Shown one piece after another: positions 1 to 13,600 of a stretch of 64,000 nucleotides of DNA (positions are counted from its first letter, which is position 1; every line of letters starts with the position of its first letter). A program made the position numbers and the translations under genes. The notes beneath the pieces were generated by a model. The model saw only the letters and a program-made list of their open reading frames with translations, was not told where the DNA came from and did no database searches. Source of the DNA: Melitaea cinxia (lineage: Eukaryota > Arthropoda > Insecta > Lepidoptera > Nymphalidae); NCBI RefSeq assembly GCF_905220565.1, contig NC_059406.1, positions 5,156,001 through 5,220,000 on the forward strand. The letters are read 5' to 3'.

Positions 1-3000
1 CGAGGCGCAGGCGCGTGTGCGCGAAGCTGGGCCGCTGCGCCGGGTCGGCGTGCCAGGCGGCGCGCATGAGCTCGTAGGGCCCGGCCGGGCAGCCCTCGGG
101 CGCCTCCATGCGGTAGCCGCGCTCCACGTGCCGCACCACCTCCGCCAGCGGCTGCGCACGACACACGTTACTGCGGTTCGCACACCACACACGCACACAC
201 ATCGGACCATCGCACGTTACTTACGATTCTCGGATATGGCACTCTCCCGAACGAGTATATTTCCCACAGGAGTATTCCGAAGCTCCACATGTCAGACTTG
301 TTTGAAAATTTCTGAAATAGGCAAATTTACTTAGTTATTACTCGAATTACGTTTAGGCCATAATTATAATATTCATTACCGCCGCACACGACTGTTCTGT
401 ACGCGTGTAGGCGTATAAAAACCGATGAATTTGATTCGCAATCTGCGAGGATTTTTGTTTGTATATTTGTTTCTGGTCAAATTTTCTATCCCCTCTCCCC
501 TCCTTAGATCTCTTCAGCGTGCCTGGGAGAGTACGTAAAATAGTCAATTCCGATTGTTATCATAAACACCTAACAGCGATTGTTACGCATAGTAAGTAAT
601 ATGTTCGCCAATTAGTAGTGGAGCACCCAAATGGATTAAGCAGTGCCGGCAGTGGCCCGTTGTGGACCGAAGGGCCCGCCGCACGGTAGGGCTCACGTCG
701 CTCACGCTACTCACGTTGTACTTGAGCGCCTCGGGCGCGGTCCACTTGATGGGCAGCTTGGCCTGCACGCGCAGCGCGTCGGCCGGGTCGTCGGGCGCGG
801 CGTCCTGGCGCGCCAGGCCGAAGTCCGCCACCTTGGCCGTGCCCTCCGCCGAGATGAGCACGTTGCGCGCCGCCAGGTCGCGGTGCACCACGCGCTGCCG
901 CTCCAGGTACTCCATGCCGCAGCACGCGTCACTGGGCAGGCGGCCGGGTTAGATGACGCTGGCACGGGGGTACGTACCGGCACCTCGGTAGACAATGGTA
1001 CTGACTAGGCGAAGTTGATCTGGTTGAGCTGCGTGACGTAGTGGCGGCCGCGCGAGCGCAGGTAGTCGAGCAGCGAGCCCTGCGCGCAGTGCTCCGTGAT
1101 GATGCAGGTGCTGCCGTTGGAGCTGAACACCACGCAGCCCAGCAGGCGCACCAGGTTCTCGTGCTTCAGCGACCTACAAGTTTATAAACAAACATTCGCA
1201 TCAGGCGACTACTCGCACTATTAACCAGAGCGACTGTTAACAAACAAACATACGACATTATGCTAAGCTTAAGAGAATAGTGATCTAAAATTAACTGAAC
1301 TGAATAGTATCAAAATAGAAATAATAAGAAGAGTATCGTGTAAGGAAATTTGTTTGTATGTATACAATGAATCCTTTATAATTGGTGCTGTTTCAAGTGA
1401 GCTAGAATTTTTCATCACTTACAGAGACTATTTATTCATTAAGACGACATTTGTCTTATTTAGAGAGTCTCATATCCCATAAGGTATTTAAATCAGTACT
1501 AATCCGAACTTGGACCCTAAAGGTTGTCTCATTAATTAATTACAATAATTGTCCAATTAATATCTATTTTCCACATATCTGTATTTCATTTATTAAGTGT
1601 CACTGCATAAATGAAATGTGAAATATTTATTAACTTACGCCATAACGCTCGCCTCTGCGCGGAATTTGCTAGCGGCCTCTTTGTCCTTCAGAATCTTCAC
1701 AGCTACCTTTTGCGTGCCATTTAGAATACCCAGCATTACATCACCGAATTCGCCTTTGCCTATGTTTTCTCGAATTTCTAAATCTCGTTCAGCTATTAAC
1801 CAACCTAAAATAAAATAAGAAAACCTTAATTGTAAATGTAAATTAATGAATATTCATTAAACGTAATTATAATTGTGCTATTATTATATAATTATTTATT
1901 ACATAGTTAGGTCTTTTTTTTCTTTTGATACGACGTGGTCAGACACTTCACGAATTAACTGCCAGTGTGAACGGGAGGGACGGCAATGCGCTTGCGATAC
2001 TTCTGGTGTCGCAGACGTCTATAAGCTACGGTAATTGCTCATCTGCTTGTTTACCGACCTAGTTATATATATAAAAATGGCAGCTATAGAGACTGCCAAT
2101 AAAAGTGAAAACTTAGAACTTTTAGTATTAAAATTTTAAACATAATGTTCGAATTATAATTATGTGCATATAATATTGCACAATACGATAGCTGTATAGC
2201 TACAGATATACTGCTGTAAGCATGTCGGTGACGCGAACGCACGGTATTCACCCATCCTAAGCGCTTCTAACGCGCACAGCGCACGGCCGCTGCGGGTGAA
2301 CCATGAGCATGTCGGTGACGCGAACGCACGGTACTTCACCCATCCTAAGCGCTTCTAAAACGCACAGCGCACGGCCGCTGCGGGTGAACCATGAGCATGT
2401 CGGTGACGCGAACCCATAAGATATTTCCCTACCAAAAAGAGCCCAACGCGGCTAAAGAAGTTTTCACTACAAATAATGTACTAGAGTGGAAAGACTCACG
2501 CGCGTCGACGAATTTCTGCGCGCCGTCGGTCTGGTCGGCGGGGAGGTTCGGGAAGGGGTGCGAGAAGGGCGCGCCCGCGGAGCCCGGCACGCTGGCCACG
2601 CTCGTCACACTCGGCGTGGGCGGGTAGGGCGGCGGCTGCTGTGGAACACTCATTGTTTACCTAGCAGCTACATTGTGATAAACATCACCAATAGGCGTGA
2701 CCAAAGATTTTGAAAATCTCTTCCGTAACGTGGACACAACTATTTAACATTTAGTATTTAGGAAAAACACCTTTATTTTAGTAATAAGCTTAAGTTAATT
2801 AGCGAAATAAAGATTTTAAAAGTATACTTAATAGTGCAGCATAACACAAATTTTGGATTTTTCACTATAGCAATAAAGATCTCTACATGAAATTTTACAT
2901 ACTCTTAATCACACACAAATGTTCATTAAAACAAATTGTTTAGAGTGCTCTAAATTTAAAAATACAACTAATACCTATTGGTATAAAACAGTACCTGTGG

Positions 3001-6000
3001 TAGAGGCGAAAAAGGTGGTTGAAGCACATTGTTATTATTGGCACCATTTGGAGAGGATTTTGGCAGCCATCTTTCTAATTTTGTACAAAGTCCATCGGCA
3101 TCTTTTAAGTAGTGCTGCAAAATAAAAATAAAAAAATACATGAATATATTTGTCATCTAATATATAAAATTCTCATGTCGCGGTGTTTGTAGTTAAACTC
3201 CTCCGAAACGGCCTGACCGATTCTCATGAAATTTCGTTTGCATATTAGGTAGGTCTGAGAATCGAACAACATCTATTTTACATCCCCCCAAATATTAACC
3301 CCTAATTTTTTTTAATTTTTAGATAAAATATTTATTTTTTATGATACAACATAAAAATACATATAACCCTAAATTTTCACCTTCTACCACCAACCCCTAT
3401 TTTTAAATAGCGTTTAGCGACAAGACAACGTTTGCCGAATGAGCTAGTTTTATACTATATTAATCTTTTCCTTTATAATGCTACGCTAAACCTTACCTGA
3501 ATTAGATCTGGCATGTTGTCAAAGAACTCTTCGTCATCTATAGTCAGACGTTGATTTTGACTGTCAGGTGCTGTCGCCCATTTTACTCTTTAAATATTTA
3601 AAAATAAACATTGTAAAATTAGATTAATATAAACTTAAAAAAAAAACAAAGTTAAGCCTTTTACAATCGAGTCCCAACACACTTGCGTATTATTAAAAAA
3701 TAAATATTTAATGTTTTTGACGTGACAACAACAATAGTGGGTAATAGTGGGTAGTAGTGGCAGTAGTCACCGGTAGTGCTCGACGCGGCCGCGGAAGCGC
3801 ACGCACAGCGTGTGGTCGCCGGGGAAGTTGGTGCTCTCGCGCACCAGGAACACTCCGTCCGGCGAGCCCGACAGCAGTGCCTCCGCGCGCTCCCTGGATA
3901 TCGCACCGTGGTGCCAGCTGAGGGGATTACATACGTTGTATTTATAATATTCAGATTCAAATAGATTATTGTATATAAATAATGACAAAACACTTTATAT
4001 ACTTAAAAACTATCTTAAAGCAAAATTATTATAAGTTGATTTACATCTGAGGGTAGTTTGTGATTAACAATCTTTGTTCACTATCACACAAGACGGCGAT
4101 CAGCACTCCGTAAATAGCGCTCCATAAAATAAAACTTAAATTTGTATGTCATAGTGACTCTCAGACAAATATCGTGAACAAAAAAGAGGTTCTTAATTCG
4201 ATTGAAAGTGGTGCGTGTAATGTAGGGACCATTTAAATTTAATTGAGATCTGACAAGTACTTATAATACAATAATTATATTTATAGAGACTAGATTGAAA
4301 AATTGAGGATTACAAAAATTTAAAAAAAAATTCCTCAATTAATTTTGTTACAGAATTTAAATCACTATAATCTAATATGTATATAAAATGCTCGTGTCGC
4401 GGTGTTTGTAGTTAAACTCCTCCGAAACGGCTTGACCGATTCTCACGAAATTTTGTGTGCGTGTTGGGTAGGTCTGAGAATCGAACATTTATTTTTCATC
4501 CCCTTAAATGTTAAGGGTAGTCCACCACTATTTTTTTTTTTTCATTTTTAGATAAATTATTTATTCTTTATTTTATTATGATTTGGCGTTGAAAAATACA
4601 TACAACCCTAAATTTTCACCCTTCTAAAACCAACCCTATTTTTAAATAGCGTTTAGCGACAAGACAACGTTTGCCGAGTCAGCTAGTAATACATATAAAA
4701 AATACGTTATCAAAATCTCTTATTTACTCAAGAATTAAATAAAAACTTATCGTTTTATCTATTGTAACTATAACACAATAGACAAGGACAATAACGATAA
4801 AAGTTTATATGCCGTAAATAACAATGGTCAGTTAAGAAACATTATATGTAATTAGGTATTGCTCGGCGCCATCAACAAGGCAATAACAATGTTTATGTGA
4901 AAAAAATACAACGCAAATGTGTGTCAAGGTCGACTGAGTTTGCAAACCGGGATTAAATGTATCCAAGTTTTGAATATATTACATTGGACACATATCAATT
5001 GATTGGAAGTAATTCAATTTTTCAATTTTCATCTAAATCATGACAAATTATTTTTTTAATTTTAACTTTTAACAAATATAAAAATATTGCACGAAATATC
5101 ATATCGAAGACATTCGTTACAACTTACATGATACACGATATGATCTTATCTTTTTTAAATATTTAGGATTTTTCTAGAAAGTTTATTTTATTTTAGAATA
5201 CAGTTCTACTTATACGGGACAGACGCCCGTGATCGTGGCATCTAACATGTCGAGAGTTTCAAAGTAACTAATGGTAAGTCCCGTATTAATAAAGCATTGA
5301 TAGTGACCGTGAAACTTAATGTGTATAAAAATAAAGTAATTACTCAAAATCATCGTAAACGATCAACGGTACACGAAGTTTGTCCTCATACTTCTCTCGC
5401 TCACTACCAGACTCCATTACTTATTGTTAGTGAACTCGAACTACACTAAGGAGACACCTGAGATAAACCATATCTTATAAAAAGTAACACATTTGACGTT
5501 CACATCTTCGCGACGAGTTATTAAACTGATTAAAAAAAATAAATTTGTTTATCACAATTCGATAACGTTTTTTTTTTTTTTTTTTATCTGATAATTAATT
5601 ATTATTTTTTGTGTAATAGTACAGTTTTAGGAACGATCAATCTTATTGAAATACATTGTAAAGCATTTTTTGTACGAATTGAAATTAAATAAAATGCAAT
5701 ATTTTGCTATTAATCATACTATTATATAGGTTTAAGCTAAGAGGAAGAAGTCGTACTGTTTATTTACGATGTCTAAGATATATATATTATAAATTATTCT
5801 AGTCTTGCTTTATTTTTACATATTAATTAAGGCATATGGGTATTTTACTGAATACAATAAGTTGTGCGCCTTTGTATTCTATTATTTACTAATACTACTC
5901 GTAAGATTAGTTTGTAATACTAGCATCATATTATATGAAGTTATGAAATAAGTCTATTCAAATAAAATGTTGTTTACAAATGTAATTAAAATAAATTTCT

Positions 6001-9000
6001 AGTGAAATCTTTTTTGGCATTCTTAACATGGGTAGGACTGTATAGATAGGACTGTATTATGTAAATTCAGGTAAACTAATGTTTATAACTAAATCGATAA
6101 GAAATGTACTCACGGCCACTGTGTCATGTTAACGAGTCTGTTAGCTGCCGGTGGGTTCTGAGCCGAGGAGTTCACGAGAACGTCACTCGTGCCTTTAGGT
6201 ACTGCGGATGTAAAACGGAATACTATTAAAATAATTTACATTAATCAAGACATACATAAATATTAATAATTAATAGGTACCTCTATCCTATTAGAATACG
6301 TACACAATCATAGTTGATACATATAAATGATTACATTAATACAATATACATTTATTATAAAAAGATGTATCTATTTCAGCTGGTTGTGAACTACATCACA
6401 GGCATTAACTTGCCTATTTTAAAACCTGCATATGTATAATTGTTAGTAAATAATAGTTGTATATGTTCAACATATTTATTCTTACTGTTTAATACGCCAA
6501 ATATTGCACTAAAAAGAAATTAAACTATTAATTTAGAAATTATACAATATATTTTTATCAACTAGTGCAATAAAAAGTCCATATCATTAAAGGTCAGAAT
6601 ACTGTCCTACTGCTCCGCACAGTAGGACAGTACTCAGAATAGCGATAAGAAATTTTATGACGCTAATGAGCAGCCAATTAAGGTCACTTATAAATGTGTT
6701 GTAAACATTTAAAAGACCTCCATATTTATAGGAAATCAAGTAAGACGAATAATGAGTATTGCGCAACTTGTTAAGACACAAGGATACAAATAAAAAAGGA
6801 CTCATGGACGTTATATGAATGTTTTTAACATTAAAATAAATTTATAATAAATAAATAAACATCTTGAATAGACAGACACACACGGTCGTCTGTTCCTAAG
6901 ATAAGTAACTTAATGCCTGTGTTATACGTAACAACACACTGATATAGCTACATATTTTTTTTATTAGATAAATCTAATATATAAAATTCTCGTGTCATGG
7001 TGTTAAAAATTGAACTCTTCCGAAACGGCTCGACCGATTTTAATAAAATTTTGTGGGCATATCGGGTAGGTCTGAGAATCGGCCAACATCTATTTTTCAT
7101 ACCCCTAAGGTATACGGGGGGGGGGGGGATTAAGCGGGTTAATAACATATATGGCAAAGAAAAGTTTGCGGGGTCAGCTAGTATCCATATATAAATATAA
7201 CACTAAGACCCGGGGTGGCAATCAAAACCACAAGCCCGGAGCAGAAAACAGGGTCATTGCAAATTGCGCCAAAGGTTAGTCAAATAAATATGTATTTCTA
7301 AAATTTTAACAGGTAAACAGCTTGGAAACGTCTGTAGCGATAGTAACGTGACGTCACGTCACGGTAATTAGCTCGGTGACTCTTTCGTGCACTTCTATGT
7401 ACACTTTGAAGGTTTTTTTTTCAAAATTAGTCATCATCAAGTTTTTTAAACAACAATTTTTATTGCTTCAAAAATGCTTTAAAAAATTGCACATTCCCTT
7501 CCCTTTTCAATTGTGGAAAAATTGACTTGATTAGTTTTAACAATTATGTTTGCTCGTAATAGAAAAAAAATCGATTTCTATTACATCGACAAATAATACA
7601 ATGTAGGTAGACAAAAAAATAGTCAAAAAAAGTCAAACCACAAGACAAACGCCACCTTTAGATTAAATAAAAAGGATCATCGAAATCGGTTCACCCAGTA
7701 AAAGCTCTAAGGTTACATACATTAAAAAAATAAAGGCGAATTGAGAACCTCCTCCTTTTTTTAAGGTCTTTTAACAATGAACTGATTTTATTTACATTCA
7801 GCTACAAATAACTACAATGTATATTAAGAATAATATAACAATTTGAGATGTTACCATTATACAACAACTAATGTCAACTACTGCATAAATTATTTTAATC
7901 TTAATTATTGAGCTATCAAAGTAACATAAAAGTATGTATAATTTTTTGTACACCTATATCAACCCAAGGCCATTTCACCTTGCTCCAAGATGCCTGGAAA
8001 TATCGTTTTTTAACAATATGGCCGCTCTTTGAACGTATGTTATTTTGTTATATTCGTCTTTTTTATGTAAGTATTTATGTTTTTGGTGTACATTAAAAGG
8101 TATATTTTAAAGTATGTCACACAATTTCCGCCACCAGATCATGTCTCATACAACAGTTAGTAAAATGACTTGAGCGTTGAATTAGTCACTTGTTAAGTCA
8201 TCTTTTATACATTTTATCTGCTCTACGAACAAAGCTATGTACACACTACATATGACCATGATGACACTGTTATTGATTTAAGATCAACTCTTACGTGTTT
8301 ATTTAAATTTATAAACGTAATGATAAAGTGTAGACATGTTTTTTTTTTTTTTTTTTTTAAATAAAGTAATTAATATTTAATTATTATGGATACTAATCTC
8401 CTTTTAGACCAGTCCAATATATTTAAGAGTAATTATTAAACTTTGGGATCGTGCATGATTTGGTGGGATCGTGCGTGGTTAATGAATCACGTAAGACTCG
8501 ATAGATATCACAGCCAGAGGGGGGGGAGGGTATATATATAGGGGCGATAACGATATCTCAATATCGATCGTTTCGTTGGACGCGCGAAACCCAAACCTTT
8601 TTTGGCTTAAAAAGCTGTTTAAAACTTTACGTGAGTAATGAACGACCCCTTTTTATATATATATACAGTCTGTCCGTTTTGTTTTCGTGGATGAATGGAC
8701 TTGTTGTTTTTCAAGTTTTATTTTCCACGTCATACTCTAGTAAACATTTATTCTAATTAATATATATAAGCGTTTCATACTCAACAGCCCTCACAAGCAC
8801 AAACGTCTAGACTACGACAAACATTTGTATGTCATATTTGTATGAGTCACGAGCGATCGCGTGCAGCAGTTCGTCGCTTAGACATTCCGCTAATCTGTTT
8901 TCCAAATATAGATTATCTTCCTTATGTACGGAGAATCAGAGATCTCTCCTAAATCTAAGCTGGAGTGAAGCATAGTTTGATTGCCCAGTTCCTATATTTA

Positions 9001-10563
9001 AAAAACAATTAATTTTGCTTACGAATGGTTTAATTTCGAAAATGTCGCAAATTTATCGTTTTCGATAACTAACTGTTTGTCAGTAAAACGAATCGTTTTC
9101 TAAATGTAGGAATCGTGATTTAGATTATTACGATTCGTTTTAATCACACAGTAAAATTTAACAAACACGACATTTAATATCAAAATTCAACCATCCGTTA
9201 GCAAAATGAATCGTTTTCTTAATATAGAAATTATGATTCAAACTCCGTTCGCATATACGAGAACGATTCGTTTTGTTTCCACTTCGAATACGACATATTC
9301 GAAGTTTAACCGCCCATTATCAACACGAATCGTTTTCCGAATATAGGAACCGTGTTAAAAATGTGCCTTCTCCTATACGGAGAAAGTGGCCTGTGGCCAG
9401 CAGAGGCATGTTTTTTTTTTTTTTTTTTCTTTTATGTCACTAGGTCGGCAAACAAGCGTACGGCTCACCTGATGGTAAGCGATTGCCGTAGCTTATAGAC
9501 GCCTGCAACACCAGAAGCATCGCAAGCGCGTTGCCGACCCAATCCCCAATCCCCACAGGAACACAATACTGCTTGAAAACAGTATTATTTAGCTGTGATC
9601 TTCTGTAAGGTCGAGGTACTACCCCAGTCGGGCTGCTCCATATTTTGAGCAGAAAATTCCTGCCGTGCCCTACCTCATGTTACAGGCGCAATCGTTACAA
9701 AGTACGAGTGGCCGACGTATACGCACCGCAGGTCTGCGACGCGTGCATGGCGGCGGGCGCGGGCGCGCGCGCCGACGACGACATCACGTTCTGTGGACAA
9801 CGCGCACCGTCACCCTCACAGCTCACACACGCAATATCAACTACCGCTTACGACACCGTATGATTATAATATTTTTTTTTTTTACCAATTTGAATTTAAA
9901 TTCTGTTATTTTTCGTAATAATTATAATTATTATTTATTTAATAATTTATATTTAGCACATTACAAATTACATATGGGAAATTAATAACATTGTAACTTA
10001 AAAAAAGTGCAAATGATACAATAATAGTTTGCAATAAAATTCAATATTGTTTACTTTTATAAGAAAGATATATTAACTTATATGTGTATTAATCGCAATG
10101 AGTTAGCCTACAATTGGGATCAACTATTTTTTTAAGAAAGAAAAATTGTACTTTTATTTATAATTTGTACTGGCTGCGTGTAAAATAAATAGTCAAAAAT
10201 AGTACTGTAAGCGTACGTAAACAGTAGGAAGGTATACCTAGTAGTAGATTATAAAAATTTGTAACAAATAACTTTCTGTCGCGAAACTTCAACATGTGAC
10301 ACGAAACAATGATGAAAGAATAAAAACTTACATTATGTGGTGAAACGGAGTTTTGTAAAGCTGTTGGCGAGAGCGGCGCATGAGGACCATTGCTTCCGCT
10401 GACTCCTGCGCCGGACTTGAATGTTACAGGAAAATAATTTCAATTACTACCGTAAGTATAATTATTATATAACTTAATACTAGTAAAGTGTAATAGATAT
10501 ATAATAAAAATATAAGACAAGCGGACAATATGACATGAACATCAAGAATTTTGTTGTGTAATG

Positions 10564-10644
<81 letters not shown>

Positions 10645-13600
10645 CTAAGCGCATAAACTCGACAGCGGCTCGACCAATTCGGCAATTTTTTTTGTATGTT
10701 CCTTAAGGCCTACGTAAGGTTTTAATAATAAAAAAATCTGAAAAAATTTAATTTTTGCTATTAACTTTTGACAGAACGAAGTCTATTCGGGCAGCTCAGC
10801 TCTATATATATATATACAAACTAGATTTTCTAGAACTAGTAACCACGTGCTCGTTGCCGGACGTTCTTCAACACAATTCTATGTAATTAGATTATAATGT
10901 GCAAGACAAGTTTACATGACGTTTACGGTAATAATAAAAAATATGATTTTCATTCAACATTAACTCGCAAACCACAAGTCATGATAAAAATTCATGTAAG
11001 TAAGACAATAAAATAACCAAGTGCACAATACAATTCAATATATAAGAAACACCAAGACCGCACCGACAGGTCATTTGAAAGACATCTTACGAGATATACC
11101 TATCATGTTTTGACAATAAGTTTACATTTGCGCAAACATTTTAATGTTCGAAATATTTATTCAAGATATTAGACATTCAACACTTCGCGCGAATATTTCT
11201 GTGATTACAAGATTTACAAGGAGATAACTTAATGACAAAGTGATCTGTACCTATATAGCCCGAATTACCATCAAGATCGATTTATATATTAAAACGATCG
11301 GTTGGAGGTTGAACAGTCGGGTCCCATTTAAAATTGAGAGAGATCCGACGAGTAGTTTTTGAGTTATCCCCAACAATTCGTATTGTAGGTACTTTACATG
11401 TCGATGTATATATTGAAGTGGTTTTTTATTGATGAACAAACACAATTATTATTCAATATAGGAACCTGGCTTCAATCAGTACATTTCTTAAGCCAAATTA
11501 GCTTATGATACAAAATATAATGTTAATAATAATATAATACAAAATATAATGTTACCGGTAGTTGGTGCGGGGGCTGCGCTCGCTTGAGGCGCGCGGGCGC
11601 GGTGGGTGCCGGAGTCGCGGACGCCGAATACCAACCGCAAGGACCGTGCTGGAACACGCACGTCACTACATTGTAGGATTTTTAGGCGATCATCATTGGA
11701 CCTACTTGTTTACTTTATTTTTTTAAACAAGCGTACGGTCATCCCTTTACTGTGGCCTATAGACGCCTGCAACACCAGAAGCGTCGCACGCGCGTTGCCG
11801 TAACCTTACCCAGAAGCTCTGGCCACCTTACTAACCACAGTAACGCAACACTGCTTGAGAGAAGTATTTATTAAGTTGTGATCTTTTGTAAGGTTAAGGT
11901 ACTTCCCGGACGGGCTTTTGATTTGTGCGGGATATATTCTGCTGTACCTTACCTTATAAACATTGACATTCAATAAATATGGAATTATTTGAAGTTAATG
12001 GACAAATTCCATCAGCAATGTGATACAAGTATTTTACTAGCAAGCTTGTGGAAGTCAGCAGTGTATCGACTAACTCACAGGTACTCCCTGAAAATATTAT
12101 TAGTATATATGCTGATCTGGGCACACTTCGACGATGAAGTCGAAGCCTTGTACGAGGATATCACAGGTGCCAAACATGATACTACTCCGGCCTCCTACAA
12201 AGTTGTTATTGGAGACTTAAATATGTAGTATTGTAGTCCCAGACCGCGACGAATCGAAAATCGGACCACATGGGTTGGGGCGAAGGAATCACAGGGGGCA
12301 GATGCCTTGCCACTTCCTCGCGTCGGAGGGGCTCTTTTTAATGAATTCTTTTTTCGAAAAGTAGCTCCAAGGGTGATGGAAATGACATAATCCCGATACC
12401 GTGATGAGGAACAAGATAGATTTTATCATGTCAAATAAAAGACGCATATTCAGAGATGTCACAGTGGCTGATAGATTTAACACCAGCAGCGATTACCGGC
12501 TGCTACGAGGCACTCTGAATATCTGGACCCGAAAGGAGCGAGTCCGTTTGATGAAAGGCTAGGCTGCTTATATGAGTTCTCCCGACGAATCGGTCTCAGT
12601 ATGAATTTGGACAAAAGTTATTTTTAACAACCACATCATACCGAGACAACTTCGAGAAGGATGCCGATAGGAGGATTCGGTTGGGCTGGGTGGCGTTTGG
12701 CACGCTTCGTCGAGTCTGGGAGACCGCTTGTTGTCAAAGGCAGTGTGGGACGTCCTTCGGCCCGACCCTGGACCGACAATCTACTTAAGATTGCCGGTGC
12801 CGGTGAGAATTACGTAGGCCGGGATGTTTGGCTTGAAGTTGGAGAGGCCTATGCCTAGCAGTGGACTGCGATAGGCTGAAGTAGTGGATTTGAAATAGGA
12901 ACTGCGTAAGTAGTTTTTAAATTGTATATAAATTGAGAAAAAAACAATGAAACATTCATATTTTAATAAATAAAAATAGAATACCTATTTAACAATAGCA
13001 AGATATCAACGTCATAAAAATGCACGTTTATTCAGCTTAGTCATTGCCGGGTAAGAATCAGTTGCAGTACGCTATTACTTTATATCATTGTTAAGTTTGC
13101 AGGTACAAAGACAGACAAAAAGCAATATTTATTATAAGTTTTTATTAATGCTTGGTTAATACATTCGAAAAATTACTTGTTTTGCTTACGAGTTTTGTTA
13201 TTACCGGATTCAAGACACGGTATAAATTGCAATGAAAATATATAACCCAAAATAAATTTAAGGATGAGATATTTTTAAAACTTTAAAACTAATTAAGTTT
13301 ATTTTTATAACCTACAGACAAATATTCTAATAAAATGCGAATATTATAATTGCTACTCTATATTGACAAATAATTTATTTTTATTGTAGGATGTAGACCA
13401 TGATAAGTCAAAATTAACGATCCATTGAAATCTGAACTTGGCTCGACGCCAGCTTAATGCGTCGCAGGTACTCTACAGTCAAAGCGATCGCTGGCGATTT
13501 AATCTACAGACAATTTCTCATTATTTAAATTCACACAGATCTTATTCAGTTCCTTTGTTACAAATATAATTCGAATTTACATCAATTTCGTCTGAAGGTT

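Noticed and set aside
643..1008. Long GC-rich plus-strand ORFs opposite the Csk kinase exons
   Set aside because: Antisense shadows of high-GC exons; no domain and no splice signals on that strand.
8520..8600. TATA-box promoter near 8530
   Set aside because: TATATATATA after a G-run is low complexity; no downstream exon or donor on either strand fits.
9645..9863. Plus-strand reading YKVRVADVYAPQVCDACMAAG as a Cys-rich exon
   Set aside because: The minus strand has an acceptor, a donor and exactly the phase needed between the Csk exons at 10332 and 6114, so this is Csk exon 9727-9790 read backwards.
10424..10654. Ile-Tyr repeat ORF (also at 37737-38000 and 58569-58751)
   Set aside because: Translations of AT microsatellites, no coding meaning.
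11556..11582. A 27-bp Csk microexon using the acceptor next to CGAGCG
   Set aside because: A better acceptor (gtgttccag) gives a 93-bp exon, phase 0 at both ends, 11556-11648.
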